A stretch of 15,650 nucleotides of DNA from Roseitalea sp964606055 (GCA_964606055.1 CAZSFA010000065.1:1-15650); one strand, 5' to 3'. Numbered from the stretch's first letter, positions 6,805 to 15,477 are shown. The notes: generated from the letters alone by a model not told the origin. Program-made: numbers and translations.

Positions 6805-7757
6805 CCCGCTTCCCGATCGACCACGTTGGTGAAGGGCTGTCCGCGTTCGAACGCGTCCATCTGCGCGATCATCGGCGGCACAAGGGTGTCGGGCATGGAG
6901 GTCGCGGCCGCATGCGGGGTGATCGTCACGCGCGGATGGGTCCAGAGCGGGCTTTGCTCGGGCAACGGTTCGGTCGCAAACACGTCCAGCGACGCAGCGC
7001 CCAGCCAGCCATTGTCGAGCGCGGCGATGATGTCGGCTTCGTTTTGCAGCCCGCCGCGTCCTGCATTGATCAATGTTGCCGGGCCGAGCGGTCCGCGCCG
7101 CTTCATCCGGGCAAACAGCGGTTTGGACAGAATGCCGCGCGTGTCCGGCGTCAGCGGCAAAAGGCACACGACGATGTCGCTGACCTTGAGAAAGGCCTCC
7201 AGTTCGTCCTCTCCGTGAAAGGTCGCAACACCGGCGATTGTCTTGCGCGTGCGGCTCCATCCGGCCAGCTTGAACCCGAGCGTTTCCAGCTTGCGCGCCG
7301 CATCGAGGCCCAGAACGCCCAAGCCCATGATCCCGACCGTTACATCGCGCGCCGCCGGCTGCATGCGGTCCTCGTTCCAGACGCGCTCAGCCTGCTGGCG
7401 CCGGTAGCGCGCGCCCTTGCGATGATGATCGAGCACCTGCCAGACGACATACTCGCTCATGCGCTCGGTCAGATCGTCCGCGACCGATCGAACGATCGGC
7501 ACGCCGGCGGGCAGTTTCCTATCGGCGAACACATGGTCGACGCCGGCGCCGGCGGAGAAGATCGCCGCCAGGTTGGGCAGGTCCGCGAAGGCGCCCGTGT
7601 TCGGATGCCAGGCCACCGCATAGCGGATGTCGGGATCGCCGGGCATGGCCGGTTCGGTCACGATGCGGCGGCCCGGAGCGTGGCGTTGGAGCGCCTCGCG
7701 CCAGATCGCCGGGTCGAACCCGGTCATGGACAGCAAAATTGTGCCGGTCGCGGCCAT
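6798..7757 (-). CDS. ghrA: GhrA-type glyoxylate/hydroxypyruvate reductase
   Basis: This 319-residue D-isomer-specific 2-hydroxyacid dehydrogenase reduces glyoxylate or hydroxypyruvate with NAD(P)H in the cytoplasm. The nucleotide-binding fold (about 100-285) has GLGVLG at 145-150, followed by WSRT at 167-170, whose Arg after the second strand is compatible with NADPH preference. The catalytic triad is R234 (NAGRGG), E263 (ATEPLP) and H282 (TPHAAA). Length is close to E. coli GhrA (312). The ATG at 7757 has GAGGG (7765-7769) 7 nt upstream. It starts 35 bp after the yejF stop on the same strand, so it may be the last gene of the yej operon, though no functional link to peptide import is obvious. 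Substrate range across this family is broad, so the exact acid is uncertain. Confidence 0.88.
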   Translation of the reverse strand: MAATGTILLSMTGFDPAIWREALQRHAPGRRIVTEPAMPGDPDIRYAVAWHPNTGAFADLPNLAAIFSAGAGVDHVFADRKLPAGVPIVRSVADDLTERMSEYVVWQVLDHHRKGARYRRQQAERVWNEDRMQPAARDVTVGIMGLGVLGLDAARKLETLGFKLAGWSRTRKTIAGVATFHGEDELEAFLKVSDIVVCLLPLTPDTRGILSKPLFARMKRRGPLGPATLINAGRGGLQNEADIIAALDNGWLGAASLDVFATEPLPEQSPLWTHPRVTITPHAAATSMPDTLVPPMIAQMDAFERGQPFTNVVDREAGY

Positions 7758-7792
7758 GGCGGTACCCTCGTCTTTGGGAAGATCGTGTCGTG

Positions 7793-9421
7793 TTACTGGC
7801 TGACGGTGCCTTCGGCTGCGGTCTTGATGTCGAAGGCGGCCGTCATCAGCGCCTTGGTATAGTCCGCCTTGGGCGCGTCGAAAATGGCGTCGGCCGAACC
7901 GGCCTCGACAATTCTGCCCTCGCGCATGACGATGACATCATTGGCGAGCGCCCGCACCACTTTCAGGTCGTGGCTGATGAACAGATAGGCCAGGTTGTGC
8001 CGCGCCTGCAGTTCGCGCAACAGGTCGACCACCTGGGCCTGAACGCTCATGTCGAGCGCCGATGTCGGCTCGTCGAGCATCAGGAATTTCGGCTTCAACA
8101 CCATGGCGCGCGCGATCGCGATGCGTTGCCGCTGGCCACCGGAGAACTCGTGCGGATAGCGGAACCGGGTCGCCGGATCGAGCCCGACCTCTTCGAGCGC
8201 CGCAACCACGCGGGCATCGCGTTCATCGGGCGACAGATGAGGCTCGTGGATGCCCAGCCCTTCGGCAACGATTTCGGCCACTGACAAGCGCGGGCTGAGC
8301 GAGCCATAGGGATCCTGAAAGACGATCTGGATGTCGCGGCGCAGGGTCCGCATCTGCTGGAACGACCGGGTGTCGATCGCCTCGCCATCGAAGGTGATGC
8401 GTCCCTGCGACGAGATCAGCCGGGTCAGCGCCAGACCGAGCGTGGTCTTGCCCGAGCCGCTTTCGCCGACGACTCCGAGCGTCTGCCCGGCGCGGACGGC
8501 AACGTCGATGCCGTCGACCGCTTTGACGTTGTCGACCACCCGGCGCAGGAAGCCCTTTCGGATCGGGAACCACACCTTGACCTGATCGCCTTCGACGACG
8601 ATCGGGGCGGTCAGGTCGGCCGCCGGCGGCTGTCCCTTGGGCTCGGCGGCCAGAAGATGGCGCGTATAGGCATGCTGCGGATCGGTGAAGATCGCCTCGG
8701 TCGGTCCCGCTTCGACGATCTCACCTTCCGTCATCACGCAAACGCGGTCGGCAATGCGCCGCACGATGCCCAGATCATGGGTGATGAACAGCATCGACAT
8801 CTGCTGCTCGCGCTTGAGCTGATCGAGCAGTTCCAGGATTTGCGCCTGCACCGTGACATCGAGCGCGGTGGTCGGCTCATCGGCGATCAGCAGCTTGGGC
8901 GTGTTGGCGAGCGCCATGGCGATCATCACGCGCTGGCGCTGGCCACCGGACAATTGGTGCGGGTAGGCGCCCAGCCGCCGCTCGGGTTCGCGAATGCCCA
9001 CCTGGTGCAGCAGTTCGAGCGTGCGCCCGCGCCCTGCCGCTTCGTCCAAGCCCTGATGCAGCCTGAGAACCTCGCCGACCTGCTTCTCGATCGTGTGCAG
9101 CGGGTTCAGCGATGTCATCGGCTCCTGGAAGATCATCGATATGTCGTTGCCGCGGACATGGCGCAAGTCGGCCTCGGACATCGACAGCAGGTCCTGGTCG
9201 TCGAACACGATCGCGCCGCCCGGATGCGATGCGGGCGGGTACTGCAGCAATTTGAGCACCGAGAGCGCCGAGACCGATTTGCCCGACCCGCTTTCGCCGA
9301 CCAGCGCGACGGTCTCGCGCGCGGCGATATCGAACGAGATCGAGCGCACCGCATGGGTCGTCTCGCCGCCTTGCGTGAAATCGACCGAAAGGTCGCGGAC
9401 GGACAGAAGCGGCGCGCTCAT
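7793..9421 (-). CDS. yejF: Yej peptide ABC importer, fused double ATP-binding protein YejF
   Basis: This 542-residue protein carries two ABC ATPase domains in one chain, the YejF arrangement (E. coli YejF is about 529). Domain 1 has Walker A GESGSGKS (43-50 region), Q-loop FQE (98-100), signature LSGGQ (157-161), Walker B LLIADEP (177-183) and H-loop His 215. Domain 2 has Walker A GESGSGKTT (319-327), FQD (368-370), signature FSGGQ (426-430), Walker B FLMLDEP (446-452) and His 484. Both sites look catalytically complete. An oligopeptide-transporter C-terminal segment follows domain 1 (about 235-285). The frame is open upstream to 9526, but the ATG at 9421 overlaps the yejE stop (ATGA, 9418-9421) and gives the expected N-terminus, so it is chosen. 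It energises import through YejB and YejE on the cytoplasmic side. Confidence 0.95.
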   Translation of the reverse strand: MSAPLLSVRDLSVDFTQGGETTHAVRSISFDIAARETVALVGESGSGKSVSALSVLKLLQYPPASHPGGAIVFDDQDLLSMSEADLRHVRGNDISMIFQEPMTSLNPLHTIEKQVGEVLRLHQGLDEAAGRGRTLELLHQVGIREPERRLGAYPHQLSGGQRQRVMIAMALANTPKLLIADEPTTALDVTVQAQILELLDQLKREQQMSMLFITHDLGIVRRIADRVCVMTEGEIVEAGPTEAIFTDPQHAYTRHLLAAEPKGQPPAADLTAPIVVEGDQVKVWFPIRKGFLRRVVDNVKAVDGIDVAVRAGQTLGVVGESGSGKTTLGLALTRLISSQGRITFDGEAIDTRSFQQMRTLRRDIQIVFQDPYGSLSPRLSVAEIVAEGLGIHEPHLSPDERDARVVAALEEVGLDPATRFRYPHEFSGGQRQRIAIARAMVLKPKFLMLDEPTSALDMSVQAQVVDLLRELQARHNLAYLFISHDLKVVRALANDVIVMREGRIVEAGSADAIFDAPKADYTKALMTAAFDIKTAAEGTVSQ

Positions 9422-10593
9422 CCGAACGTCTTTCTGGGATCGAACGCATCGCGCGTTGCCTCGCCGATGAAGATCAGCAGCGACAGCATGAGCGAGATCA
9501 CGATGAAGCCGGAAAAGCCCAGCCACGGTGCCTGCAGATTGTTCTTGCCCTGAAGGATCAGTTCACCGAGCGACGCCGAACCCGGCGGCAGGCCGAAGCC
9601 GAGGAAGTCGAGCGAGGTGAGCGTGGTGATCGAGCCGTTCAGGATGAAGGGCAGGAAGGTGAGCGTCGCCACCATGGCGTTGGGCAGGAGGTGCCGGAAC
9701 ATGATGGTCCGGTTGGGCACGCCCAGCGCCCGCGCGGCGTTCACGTACTCGAAGTTGCGCGCGCGCAGGAACTCGGCCCGCACCACGCCGACAAAGCCGA
9801 CCCACGAGAAGATCAGCATGATGCCGAGCAGCACCCAGAACCCGGGCGGCAGAACGGCCGCCATGATCAACAGGATGTAGAGCACCGGGATCGATGACCA
9901 GATTTCGATGACGCGCTGGAAGATCAGATCGGTCCAGCCGCCGAAGTAGCCCTGGATGGCGCCGGCCGCGACGCCGATCACCGCCGAGGCGGCGGTCAGG
10001 ATCAGGCCGAACAGCACCGAAATGCGAAAGCCGTAGATCACGCGGGCGAGCACGTCGCGCGCCTGATCGTCGGTGCCCAGCCAGTTGAAGTTGCCCCAGT
10101 GGCAGTTGGGGTCGTCGATGCCGCCCGGGTATCGCGTGCACAACTCTTCCCGGCTGTCGAACATGAAGGCGGGCCGCGACGGGGCAGTGGTCGGAACCTC
10201 CTTGTTGACGGTGCGGTAGGAGTAGCGGATCGGCGGCCACATCATCCAGCCATTGGCGTTGATCTCGTCCTGGATGAAGGGATCGGTGTAATCGGTGCGC
10301 GCCAGGAAACCGCCGAACTTCTCCTCGGGGTAGTTGACGAACACCGGCGTCAGCAGTTCGCCCTTGTAGGAGACCAGGATCGGCCGGTCGTTGGCGATGA
10401 ACTCGGCGCCGAGCGACAGGACGAACAGCACGAGGAACACCCACAGCGACCAGTAGCCCCGCCGGTTGGCCTTGAAGTTCTGCCAGCGCCGCTGGTTGAG
10501 CGGCGACAGGAGCGGCCGCCGGCCCGGCCCGGGCATGTGGTCATGGCTGACCGCGCCCGTCTGCTGCAACTGGTCGGCGACGCGTTGGTCCAT
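9418..10593 (-). CDS. yejE: Yej peptide ABC importer, permease YejE
   Basis: This 391-residue inner-membrane permease belongs to the OppC/DppC group. It opens with SPLNQRRWQNFKANRRGYWS (30-49), typical of YejE, then a first membrane segment at about 50-67 and a long periplasmic part to about 185. The remaining membrane segments lie at about 190-212, 232-252, 254-275, 305-325 and 360-378. The EAA loop that contacts the ATPase is at 283-305 (YVNAARALGVPNR...LLPN). It is about 50 residues longer than E. coli YejE (341), with an extra N-terminal tail and an insertion in the periplasmic loop bearing two Cys (152, 164) that could form a disulfide. The ATG follows the yejB stop by 4 bases, with GAGG a few bases upstream inside the end of yejB, so translation is probably coupled. 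Confidence 0.95.
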   Translation of the reverse strand: MDQRVADQLQQTGAVSHDHMPGPGRRPLLSPLNQRRWQNFKANRRGYWSLWVFLVLFVLSLGAEFIANDRPILVSYKGELLTPVFVNYPEEKFGGFLARTDYTDPFIQDEINANGWMMWPPIRYSYRTVNKEVPTTAPSRPAFMFDSREELCTRYPGGIDDPNCHWGNFNWLGTDDQARDVLARVIYGFRISVLFGLILTAASAVIGVAAGAIQGYFGGWTDLIFQRVIEIWSSIPVLYILLIMAAVLPPGFWVLLGIMLIFSWVGFVGVVRAEFLRARNFEYVNAARALGVPNRTIMFRHLLPNAMVATLTFLPFILNGSITTLTSLDFLGFGLPPGSASLGELILQGKNNLQAPWLGFSGFIVISLMLSLLIFIGEATRDAFDPRKTFG

Positions 10594-10597
10594 CGCC

Positions 10598-11707
10598 CTA
10601 GACCTCGCGCCGCTCGAAATCGATGCGCGGATCGATCCATGTGTACATCAGGTCCGACAGGAGGCTGACCATCAGCCCCATCAGCGAGAAGATGTAGAGC
10701 GTTGCGAACACCACCGGGTAGTCGCGGTTGACGACCGAGGTGAAGCCCAGAAGGCCAAGGCCATCCAGCGAGAAGATCGTCTCGATCAGCAGCGAGCCGG
10801 TGAAGAACGCGGAGATGAAGGCGGCCGGAAAGCCCGCGATGATGATCAGCATCGCATTGCGGAACACGTGGCCGTACAGCACCTGGCGATCGGTCAGGCC
10901 CTTGGCGCGCGCGGTGACCACGTATTGCTTGCGGATCTCGTCGAGGAACGAGTTCTTGGTCAGAAGCGTCGTCGTCGCAAAGGCCGACAGAACCATCGCC
11001 GTCAGCGGCAGCGTCAGGTGCCAGAAATAGTCGACGATCCGCTCCGGCCATGACAGGTCCGCCCAGTTGTCGGACACAAGGCCGCGTAGCGGGAACCAGT
11101 CATAGAACGAGCCGCCGGCGAACAGGACGATCAGCAGGATCGCAAACAAGAAGCCCGGAATGGCATAGGCGACGATGATGACCCCGGAGGTCCACACATC
11201 AAAGCGCGAACCGTCCGACACCGCCTTGCGAATGCCAAGCGGGATCGAGATGGCATAGGAGATCAGCGTGATCCACAGACCCAGCGACACCGAGACCGGC
11301 AGCTTCTCGATGATCAGGTCGATGACGGAAATGTCGCGGAAATAGCTCTCGCCGAAGTCGAAGCGCAGATAGTTCCACAGCATCATCCCGAACCGTTCGA
11401 GCGGCGGCCGGTCAAAGCCGAACTGGCGTTCGAGATCGGCGATGAAGGCCGGATCGAGCCCCTGCGCGCCGCGATAGCGACCCGACGTCTGGCCGCCGTC
11501 AATGGTCGATCCGAACTCTTCGCCGCCCAGATCACCACCGCCCCCGGTGAAGCGATCGGTTGCATCGCCGGCCTGGCCGGTCAACTGCGCGATCACCTGC
11601 TCGACCGGTCCGCCCGGGGCGAACTGCACGATGACGAACGAGATGGCCATGATCCCGAAGATCGTCGGGATCATCAGAAGAAGGCGCCGTGCGATGTAGG
11701 CACCCAC
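10598..11707 (-). CDS. yejB: Yej peptide ABC importer, permease YejB
   Basis: This 369-residue inner-membrane permease is of the OppB/DppB type (E. coli YejB is about 364). The N-terminus MGAYIARRLLLMIPTIFGIM (1-20) is the conserved first membrane segment of YejB. A Gly-rich periplasmic stretch (about 44-83) and membrane segments at about 137-160, 173-197, 230-250, 284-306 and 334-353 follow. The EAA loop is at about 260-284 (KQYVVTARAKGLTDRQVLYG...FRN). The start is a GTG at 11707, supported by an AGGGAGGG Shine-Dalgarno (11715-11722) 7 nt upstream and by family alignment from memory. It is 43 bp downstream of the second yejA, the widest gap among the five yej genes. It pairs with YejE to form the channel. 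Confidence 0.95.
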   Translation of the reverse strand: MGAYIARRLLLMIPTIFGIMAISFVIVQFAPGGPVEQVIAQLTGQAGDATDRFTGGGGDLGGEEFGSTIDGGQTSGRYRGAQGLDPAFIADLERQFGFDRPPLERFGMMLWNYLRFDFGESYFRDISVIDLIIEKLPVSVSLGLWITLISYAISIPLGIRKAVSDGSRFDVWTSGVIIVAYAIPGFLFAILLIVLFAGGSFYDWFPLRGLVSDNWADLSWPERIVDYFWHLTLPLTAMVLSAFATTTLLTKNSFLDEIRKQYVVTARAKGLTDRQVLYGHVFRNAMLIIIAGFPAAFISAFFTGSLLIETIFSLDGLGLLGFTSVVNRDYPVVFATLYIFSLMGLMVSLLSDLMYTWIDPRIDFERREV

Positions 11708-11714
11708 GCGTCAG

Positions 11715-11722
11715 CCCTCCCT
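11715..11722 (-). promoter_or_regulatory. Strong Shine-Dalgarno supporting the GTG start of yejB
   Basis: The minus strand reads AGGGAGGG, 7 nt before the GTG at 11707. It is the main sequence support for a non-ATG start of yejB. Confidence 0.65.
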
Positions 11723-11750
11723 GCCCGAATGGCGCATATGCCTGTATGGG

Positions 11751-13631
11751 CTAAGCCCTGCCAATCGCCTCAGCCTTCTCCGCGTCGTACCACCACAACA
11801 CCTCGACCGGCCAGAAATAGTCCGGCGGCGTTTCGTCGAACCCGAACATGTCCCAATAGGCGACCAGTTGAGTCGGCGCTTGCCACGTTGGAATCCAGTC
11901 TCGCCGCAAACGCAAGACCCGGTCGAGGACGCGCATGGCTGTCCGATGCTCCTGCCGGTTTGTCGCCGCGCCGACAGTTGCGATCAGCGCATCGATGAGC
12001 GGATCGGATATGCCCGGCAGATTGCGTGAGCCGGGCAGGTCCGCCGATGGCGACCCCAGAACGCCATCAAGTCCGCTTTCGACGGGTGTCGCCGTCCAGG
12101 TGAGCGCCATGCCGATCATGTCGAACTCGAAATCGCTCTGGCGCGCCTGATACTGCGCCGGATCGACCAGGCGGAGGCCGGCGTTGATGCCGACCATGCG
12201 CATCACTTCGATGAAAGGCCCGTAGATGCGCTCGAACACCGATGCACGGATCAGGAACTCGACATCGAGGCTTTCGCCCGCCGCATTGCGCAAAAGGCCG
12301 CCAGCGCCGCTCGTCCAGCCCGCCTCGTTGAGCAGCCGCGTCGCTTCGCGCAGTCGGGCACGGTCGCGGCCTGACCCGTCCGCCGGAGCATAGGTGAAGG
12401 CGGCATCGCGGATGCCGTCGGGAAACCCGTGGTCGGCCTCCAGCGTTTCGATCAGCGCCAGTTCGGCCGCATCTGGCACGCCGAACGCTTCGTACTGAGA
12501 CCCGGCAAAGATCGACTGGCTCTTGACGTAGATGCCGAAGAACTGCGTGCGATTGGTCCATTCGAAATCAAAGCACAGCGCGATCGCATCGCGCACGCGG
12601 CGGTCCCGAAACCGTTCAAGGCGCTGGTTGAGCGCCCAAGCCTGCATACCCGGACGTTTCAGGTCCGGAAACTCGCGCTGCAGGACCCTTTTCTCGGTCA
12701 CCGCCGGGAAGGTGTATTCGGTCGCCCAGGTCTTGGACGTGAACTCGCGCCGCCAGTGCACATCGCCTTTCTTGAAGGCCTCAAAACCCGCCTGCCGCTC
12801 TGTGAAGAACTCGATCCGGATCGTCTGGAAATGGCCGATGCCGTTGCCGGTGCCGATCGCCCGGCCCCAGTAGTCCTCGACCCGCTCATACTCGATGAAG
12901 CTGCCCTGGTTGAAGCGTCCGATGCGGTAGGGCCCCGACGACAAGGGCACGTCGAGCGTGGAATCGTCAAAGGTCCTGTCGGCATAGTAGGCGGCCGAGA
13001 AGATCGGCTGGCTTGTTGCGACCGACAGGATTGCCTGGGCCGACTGGGTGCCGTCGAACACCAGAACCACGGTGCGGTCGTCCTGGGCGATCACCTCGCT
13101 CAGCGGCGCGAGCGGCAGCGCCAATTGCGGGTGACCGGCCGCCTTGGTGGTGTCGTAGGAGAACTTGACGTCGGCCGCGGTGATCGGCGTACCGTCGTGG
13201 AAACGGGCGATGTCGCGCAGCCGGAAGGTGAAGCGATTGCCGTCCTCGGAGATGGTGACCGACTCGGCAACGTGGCAGTAGACGGCATCGGGCTCGTCAT
13301 GCGCCGATGCCATCAGCCCGTCAAAGCACATCTCCATGCGCGGTGGTGCATCGCCTCGCCGCACGAAGGAGTTGAAGGTGTTGAACGTCTGTACGTTCTG
13401 ATTGTAGTACCAGTAGCCTGCCTGAAAGTTGAACGTGCCGCCCGGAACGACGTTCGGACGCGCGTAATCGAACGCGTCGAAGCCTTCTGGATACTTCAAG
13501 TCGCCGAAGGCGGACAGGCCGTGGCGCGCAATGCCTGTCGGGTTGGCCGCCAGCGACAGCTTGGGAAAGGCCGCCGAGGCCACGAACCCGCCGGCCGACA
13601 TGGCAAGAAACCGCCTGCGGTCCACGATCAT
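11751..13631 (-). CDS. YejA-like peptide-binding protein with Tat signal (second copy)
   Basis: This 626-residue periplasmic solute-binding protein belongs to the oligopeptide-binding SBP_bac_5 family, close in length to E. coli YejA (about 604). The N-terminus DRRRFLAMSAGG (4-15) followed by a mild hydrophobic stretch to about 28 is a twin-arginine signal (RRxFL at 5-9), unlike the Sec signal of the upstream copy. Family hallmarks are LRDIARFHDGTPITAADV, SSGPYRI, VEDYWGR and FEAFKKGD. It is the second of two tandem copies. The ATG at 13631 is chosen over a longer in-frame start at 13658 because GGAGG (13639-13643) lies 7 nt upstream and because it overlaps the first copy's stop as ATGA (13628-13631). 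It should deliver peptides to YejB-YejE-YejF. The specific ligand is unknown; relatives bind microcin C, host peptides or muropeptides. Confidence 0.93.
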   Translation of the reverse strand: MIVDRRRFLAMSAGGFVASAAFPKLSLAANPTGIARHGLSAFGDLKYPEGFDAFDYARPNVVPGGTFNFQAGYWYYNQNVQTFNTFNSFVRRGDAPPRMEMCFDGLMASAHDEPDAVYCHVAESVTISEDGNRFTFRLRDIARFHDGTPITAADVKFSYDTTKAAGHPQLALPLAPLSEVIAQDDRTVVLVFDGTQSAQAILSVATSQPIFSAAYYADRTFDDSTLDVPLSSGPYRIGRFNQGSFIEYERVEDYWGRAIGTGNGIGHFQTIRIEFFTERQAGFEAFKKGDVHWRREFTSKTWATEYTFPAVTEKRVLQREFPDLKRPGMQAWALNQRLERFRDRRVRDAIALCFDFEWTNRTQFFGIYVKSQSIFAGSQYEAFGVPDAAELALIETLEADHGFPDGIRDAAFTYAPADGSGRDRARLREATRLLNEAGWTSGAGGLLRNAAGESLDVEFLIRASVFERIYGPFIEVMRMVGINAGLRLVDPAQYQARQSDFEFDMIGMALTWTATPVESGLDGVLGSPSADLPGSRNLPGISDPLIDALIATVGAATNRQEHRTAMRVLDRVLRLRRDWIPTWQAPTQLVAYWDMFGFDETPPDYFWPVEVLWWYDAEKAEAIGRA

Positions 13632-15472
13632 GGCATTGCCTCCGGCTTGACCCACCATGATTGCAGATCGATCCCGGCATAGGTCGGCTGCTCATCGACG
13701 AAGTCGAACTTGTCCCACCATGCGATCCAGTCTTCGGGCGAATGCCATTGCGGGATGTAGTAGAAATTCCACAGGAGCACGCGGTCGAGCGCCTTGGTCG
13801 CGGCGACCAGTTCGTCGCGGTCCTCGGCAAAGACGACCAGGTCGATCAGCGCATCGACGACCGGATTGCGGATGCCCGACATGTTGCGCGAGTCCGAACT
13901 GTCGGCCGCCGCCGACGACCAGAAGTCGCGCTGTTCGTTGCCCGGCGAGAGCGACTGGGCAAGCCGAACCGTGGTCATGTCGAAGTTGAACTCTTCAAGG
14001 CGCGCAATGTACTGGCTGGGATCGACGATGCGAATCTGCGCCTCGATGCCGAACCGGCGCAGGTCCTCTGAGAACTGGCCGGCGATGATGTTGGTGGTTT
14101 CCGACCCGCCCAGGATCTCGATGGTGAACGTCTCGCCTGTTTCGGCGTTGACCCAGCGGCCATCGCGCGGCTCCCATCCCGCCTCGCGCATCAGCCCGGC
14201 GGCGATGCGCTGATTGTCGCGATTGCGGGTGCGGTCGCCGCCGACCGGGTTCCGGTAAGGCTCGGTGAACAGCTCTGCGGGCAACTGGTCGCGGAACTGG
14301 TCCAAAATGGCCAGTTCACGACCCTCCGGCAGGCCCGACGATTGCAACGCGCCGCCCTCGAAGAAACTGTCGGTGCGCGTGCGCAGCCCCGAAAGCTGCA
14401 GCCGGTTGATGCTCTCGAAATCGAACAGATGCAGCAGCGCCTGCCGCACGCGGCGATCCTGGAACCTGTCGCGCCGCATGTTCATGGCAAAGCCCTGCAT
14501 GGGCTGCGGGCTGGTCGTCGGAAAGGCGCGCTTCTTCACCGCGCCGTCCTCAAAGGCAGGAAAGTTGTATTCGCCGGCCCAGCGGGCCGAGCGGAACTCG
14601 GAGCGGAAGTCCTGGACGCCACCCTTCTTGAACGCTTCCCAGATCGGCGTCGCGTCGCGGAAATAGGTGTAGGAGATGCGACCAAAATTGTGGCGGCCCA
14701 CATTCACCGGCTGATCGGCACCCCAGTAGTCGTCGACCAACTCCCAGGTGATGGCGTCGCCCGCACGGAACTCGGCGATGCGGTAGGGCCCCGAGCCCAG
14801 AGGCGGCTCAAGCGTCGGCTGCGTGATGTCGCGTTGATTGCCGTCGGCGTCGGTGCCTTGCCACCAGTGTTTGGGCAAGACCGGCATGTCGCCGATGATC
14901 TGCGGCAGTTCACGGTTGCCCGTCTGGTCAAAGGCGAACCGGACGTCGGTGTCGTTGAGAACTTCGACGTCGGTGATGTTCTTGTAGTACTGGCTGTAGA
15001 GTTGGCTGTGCTCGGTCAGCACCTCGAAGCTCCAAACGACATCTTCTGTCGTGATCGGCGCGCCGTCATGGAAGCGGGCCGCCGGGTTGAGCCGGTAGAT
15101 CACGAACGAGTAGTCGTCGGGATAGGTGAAAGCCGCCGCGACGAGCGGGTGGCTGGTCGACGGCTCATCGATCGCTTGCGCCATCAGCGTGTCGTAGAGG
15201 AGACCACCGCCAAATCCGGCCAGTCCGACCGCCGACGTGCCGCGGATGATGTATGGGTTGAAACTGTCGAACGTGCCCTGCACGGCCATGTTGAGCGTGC
15301 CGCCCTTGGGCGCGTCGGGATTTACATGGTCATAGTGCGGGAAGTCGTCGCCATACTTGCTCTGACCCATCAGCGAACTGGTCGTCACCCAGCCGCTGGC
15401 TTCCTGGGCGCCGGCGTTGAGGGGCAGGGCGAGCGTGAGCGCGCACACCGCGCTGGCGATCATGAACTTCAT
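13628..15472 (-). CDS. YejA-like peptide-binding protein with Sec signal (first copy)
   Basis: This 614-residue periplasmic oligopeptide-binding protein is the first gene of the yej operon. The N-terminus (1-22) is a typical Sec signal with a probable cleavage after A-G-A (22/23). SBP_bac_5 hallmarks follow: YGDDFPHYDHVNPDAPKGG (near 40-58), LNPAARFHDGAPITTEDV, GSGPYRI, DDYWG and IWEAFKKGG. The ATG at 15472 is preferred over an in-frame GTG at 15478, because AGAGG (15478-15482) is well placed for the ATG but overlaps the GTG. The protein is clearly homologous to the second copy along its whole length but well diverged, so the duplication is old. In E. coli one YejA serves the transporter, whereas rhizobial-type operons carry two. 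Each copy may capture different peptides for a shared YejB-YejE-YejF pore. Confidence 0.94.
   Translation of the reverse strand: MKFMIASAVCALTLALPLNAGAQEASGWVTTSSLMGQSKYGDDFPHYDHVNPDAPKGGTLNMAVQGTFDSFNPYIIRGTSAVGLAGFGGGLLYDTLMAQAIDEPSTSHPLVAAAFTYPDDYSFVIYRLNPAARFHDGAPITTEDVVWSFEVLTEHSQLYSQYYKNITDVEVLNDTDVRFAFDQTGNRELPQIIGDMPVLPKHWWQGTDADGNQRDITQPTLEPPLGSGPYRIAEFRAGDAITWELVDDYWGADQPVNVGRHNFGRISYTYFRDATPIWEAFKKGGVQDFRSEFRSARWAGEYNFPAFEDGAVKKRAFPTTSPQPMQGFAMNMRRDRFQDRRVRQALLHLFDFESINRLQLSGLRTRTDSFFEGGALQSSGLPEGRELAILDQFRDQLPAELFTEPYRNPVGGDRTRNRDNQRIAAGLMREAGWEPRDGRWVNAETGETFTIEILGGSETTNIIAGQFSEDLRRFGIEAQIRIVDPSQYIARLEEFNFDMTTVRLAQSLSPGNEQRDFWSSAAADSSDSRNMSGIRNPVVDALIDLVVFAEDRDELVAATKALDRVLLWNFYYIPQWHSPEDWIAWWDKFDFVDEQPTYAGIDLQSWWVKPEAMP
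13639..13643 (-). promoter_or_regulatory. Ribosome binding site deciding the start of the second yejA
   Basis: The minus strand reads GGAGG, 7 nt before ATG 13631. It lies inside the end of the first yejA and selects the shorter start, which also exposes the Tat motif five residues from the N-terminus. Confidence 0.7.
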
Positions 15473-15477
15473 CGGCA

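Noticed and set aside
6669..7862. A 397-codon plus-strand open frame across the end of the C40 gene and ghrA
   Set aside because: It overlaps two genes with intact catalytic motifs, and its composition (Arg, His, Gly-rich) is that of a shadow frame.
8657..9553. A 298-codon plus-strand open frame antisense to yejF
   Set aside because: The yejF frame shows two complete ABC domains; the antisense product resembles no known protein.
12429..13682. A 417-codon open frame on the plus strand opposite the second yejA, and a similar 380-codon one at 14342-15484 opposite the first
   Set aside because: Both are antisense to clear solute-binding proteins and show no domain or convincing ribosome binding site. 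High GC keeps antisense frames free of stops.
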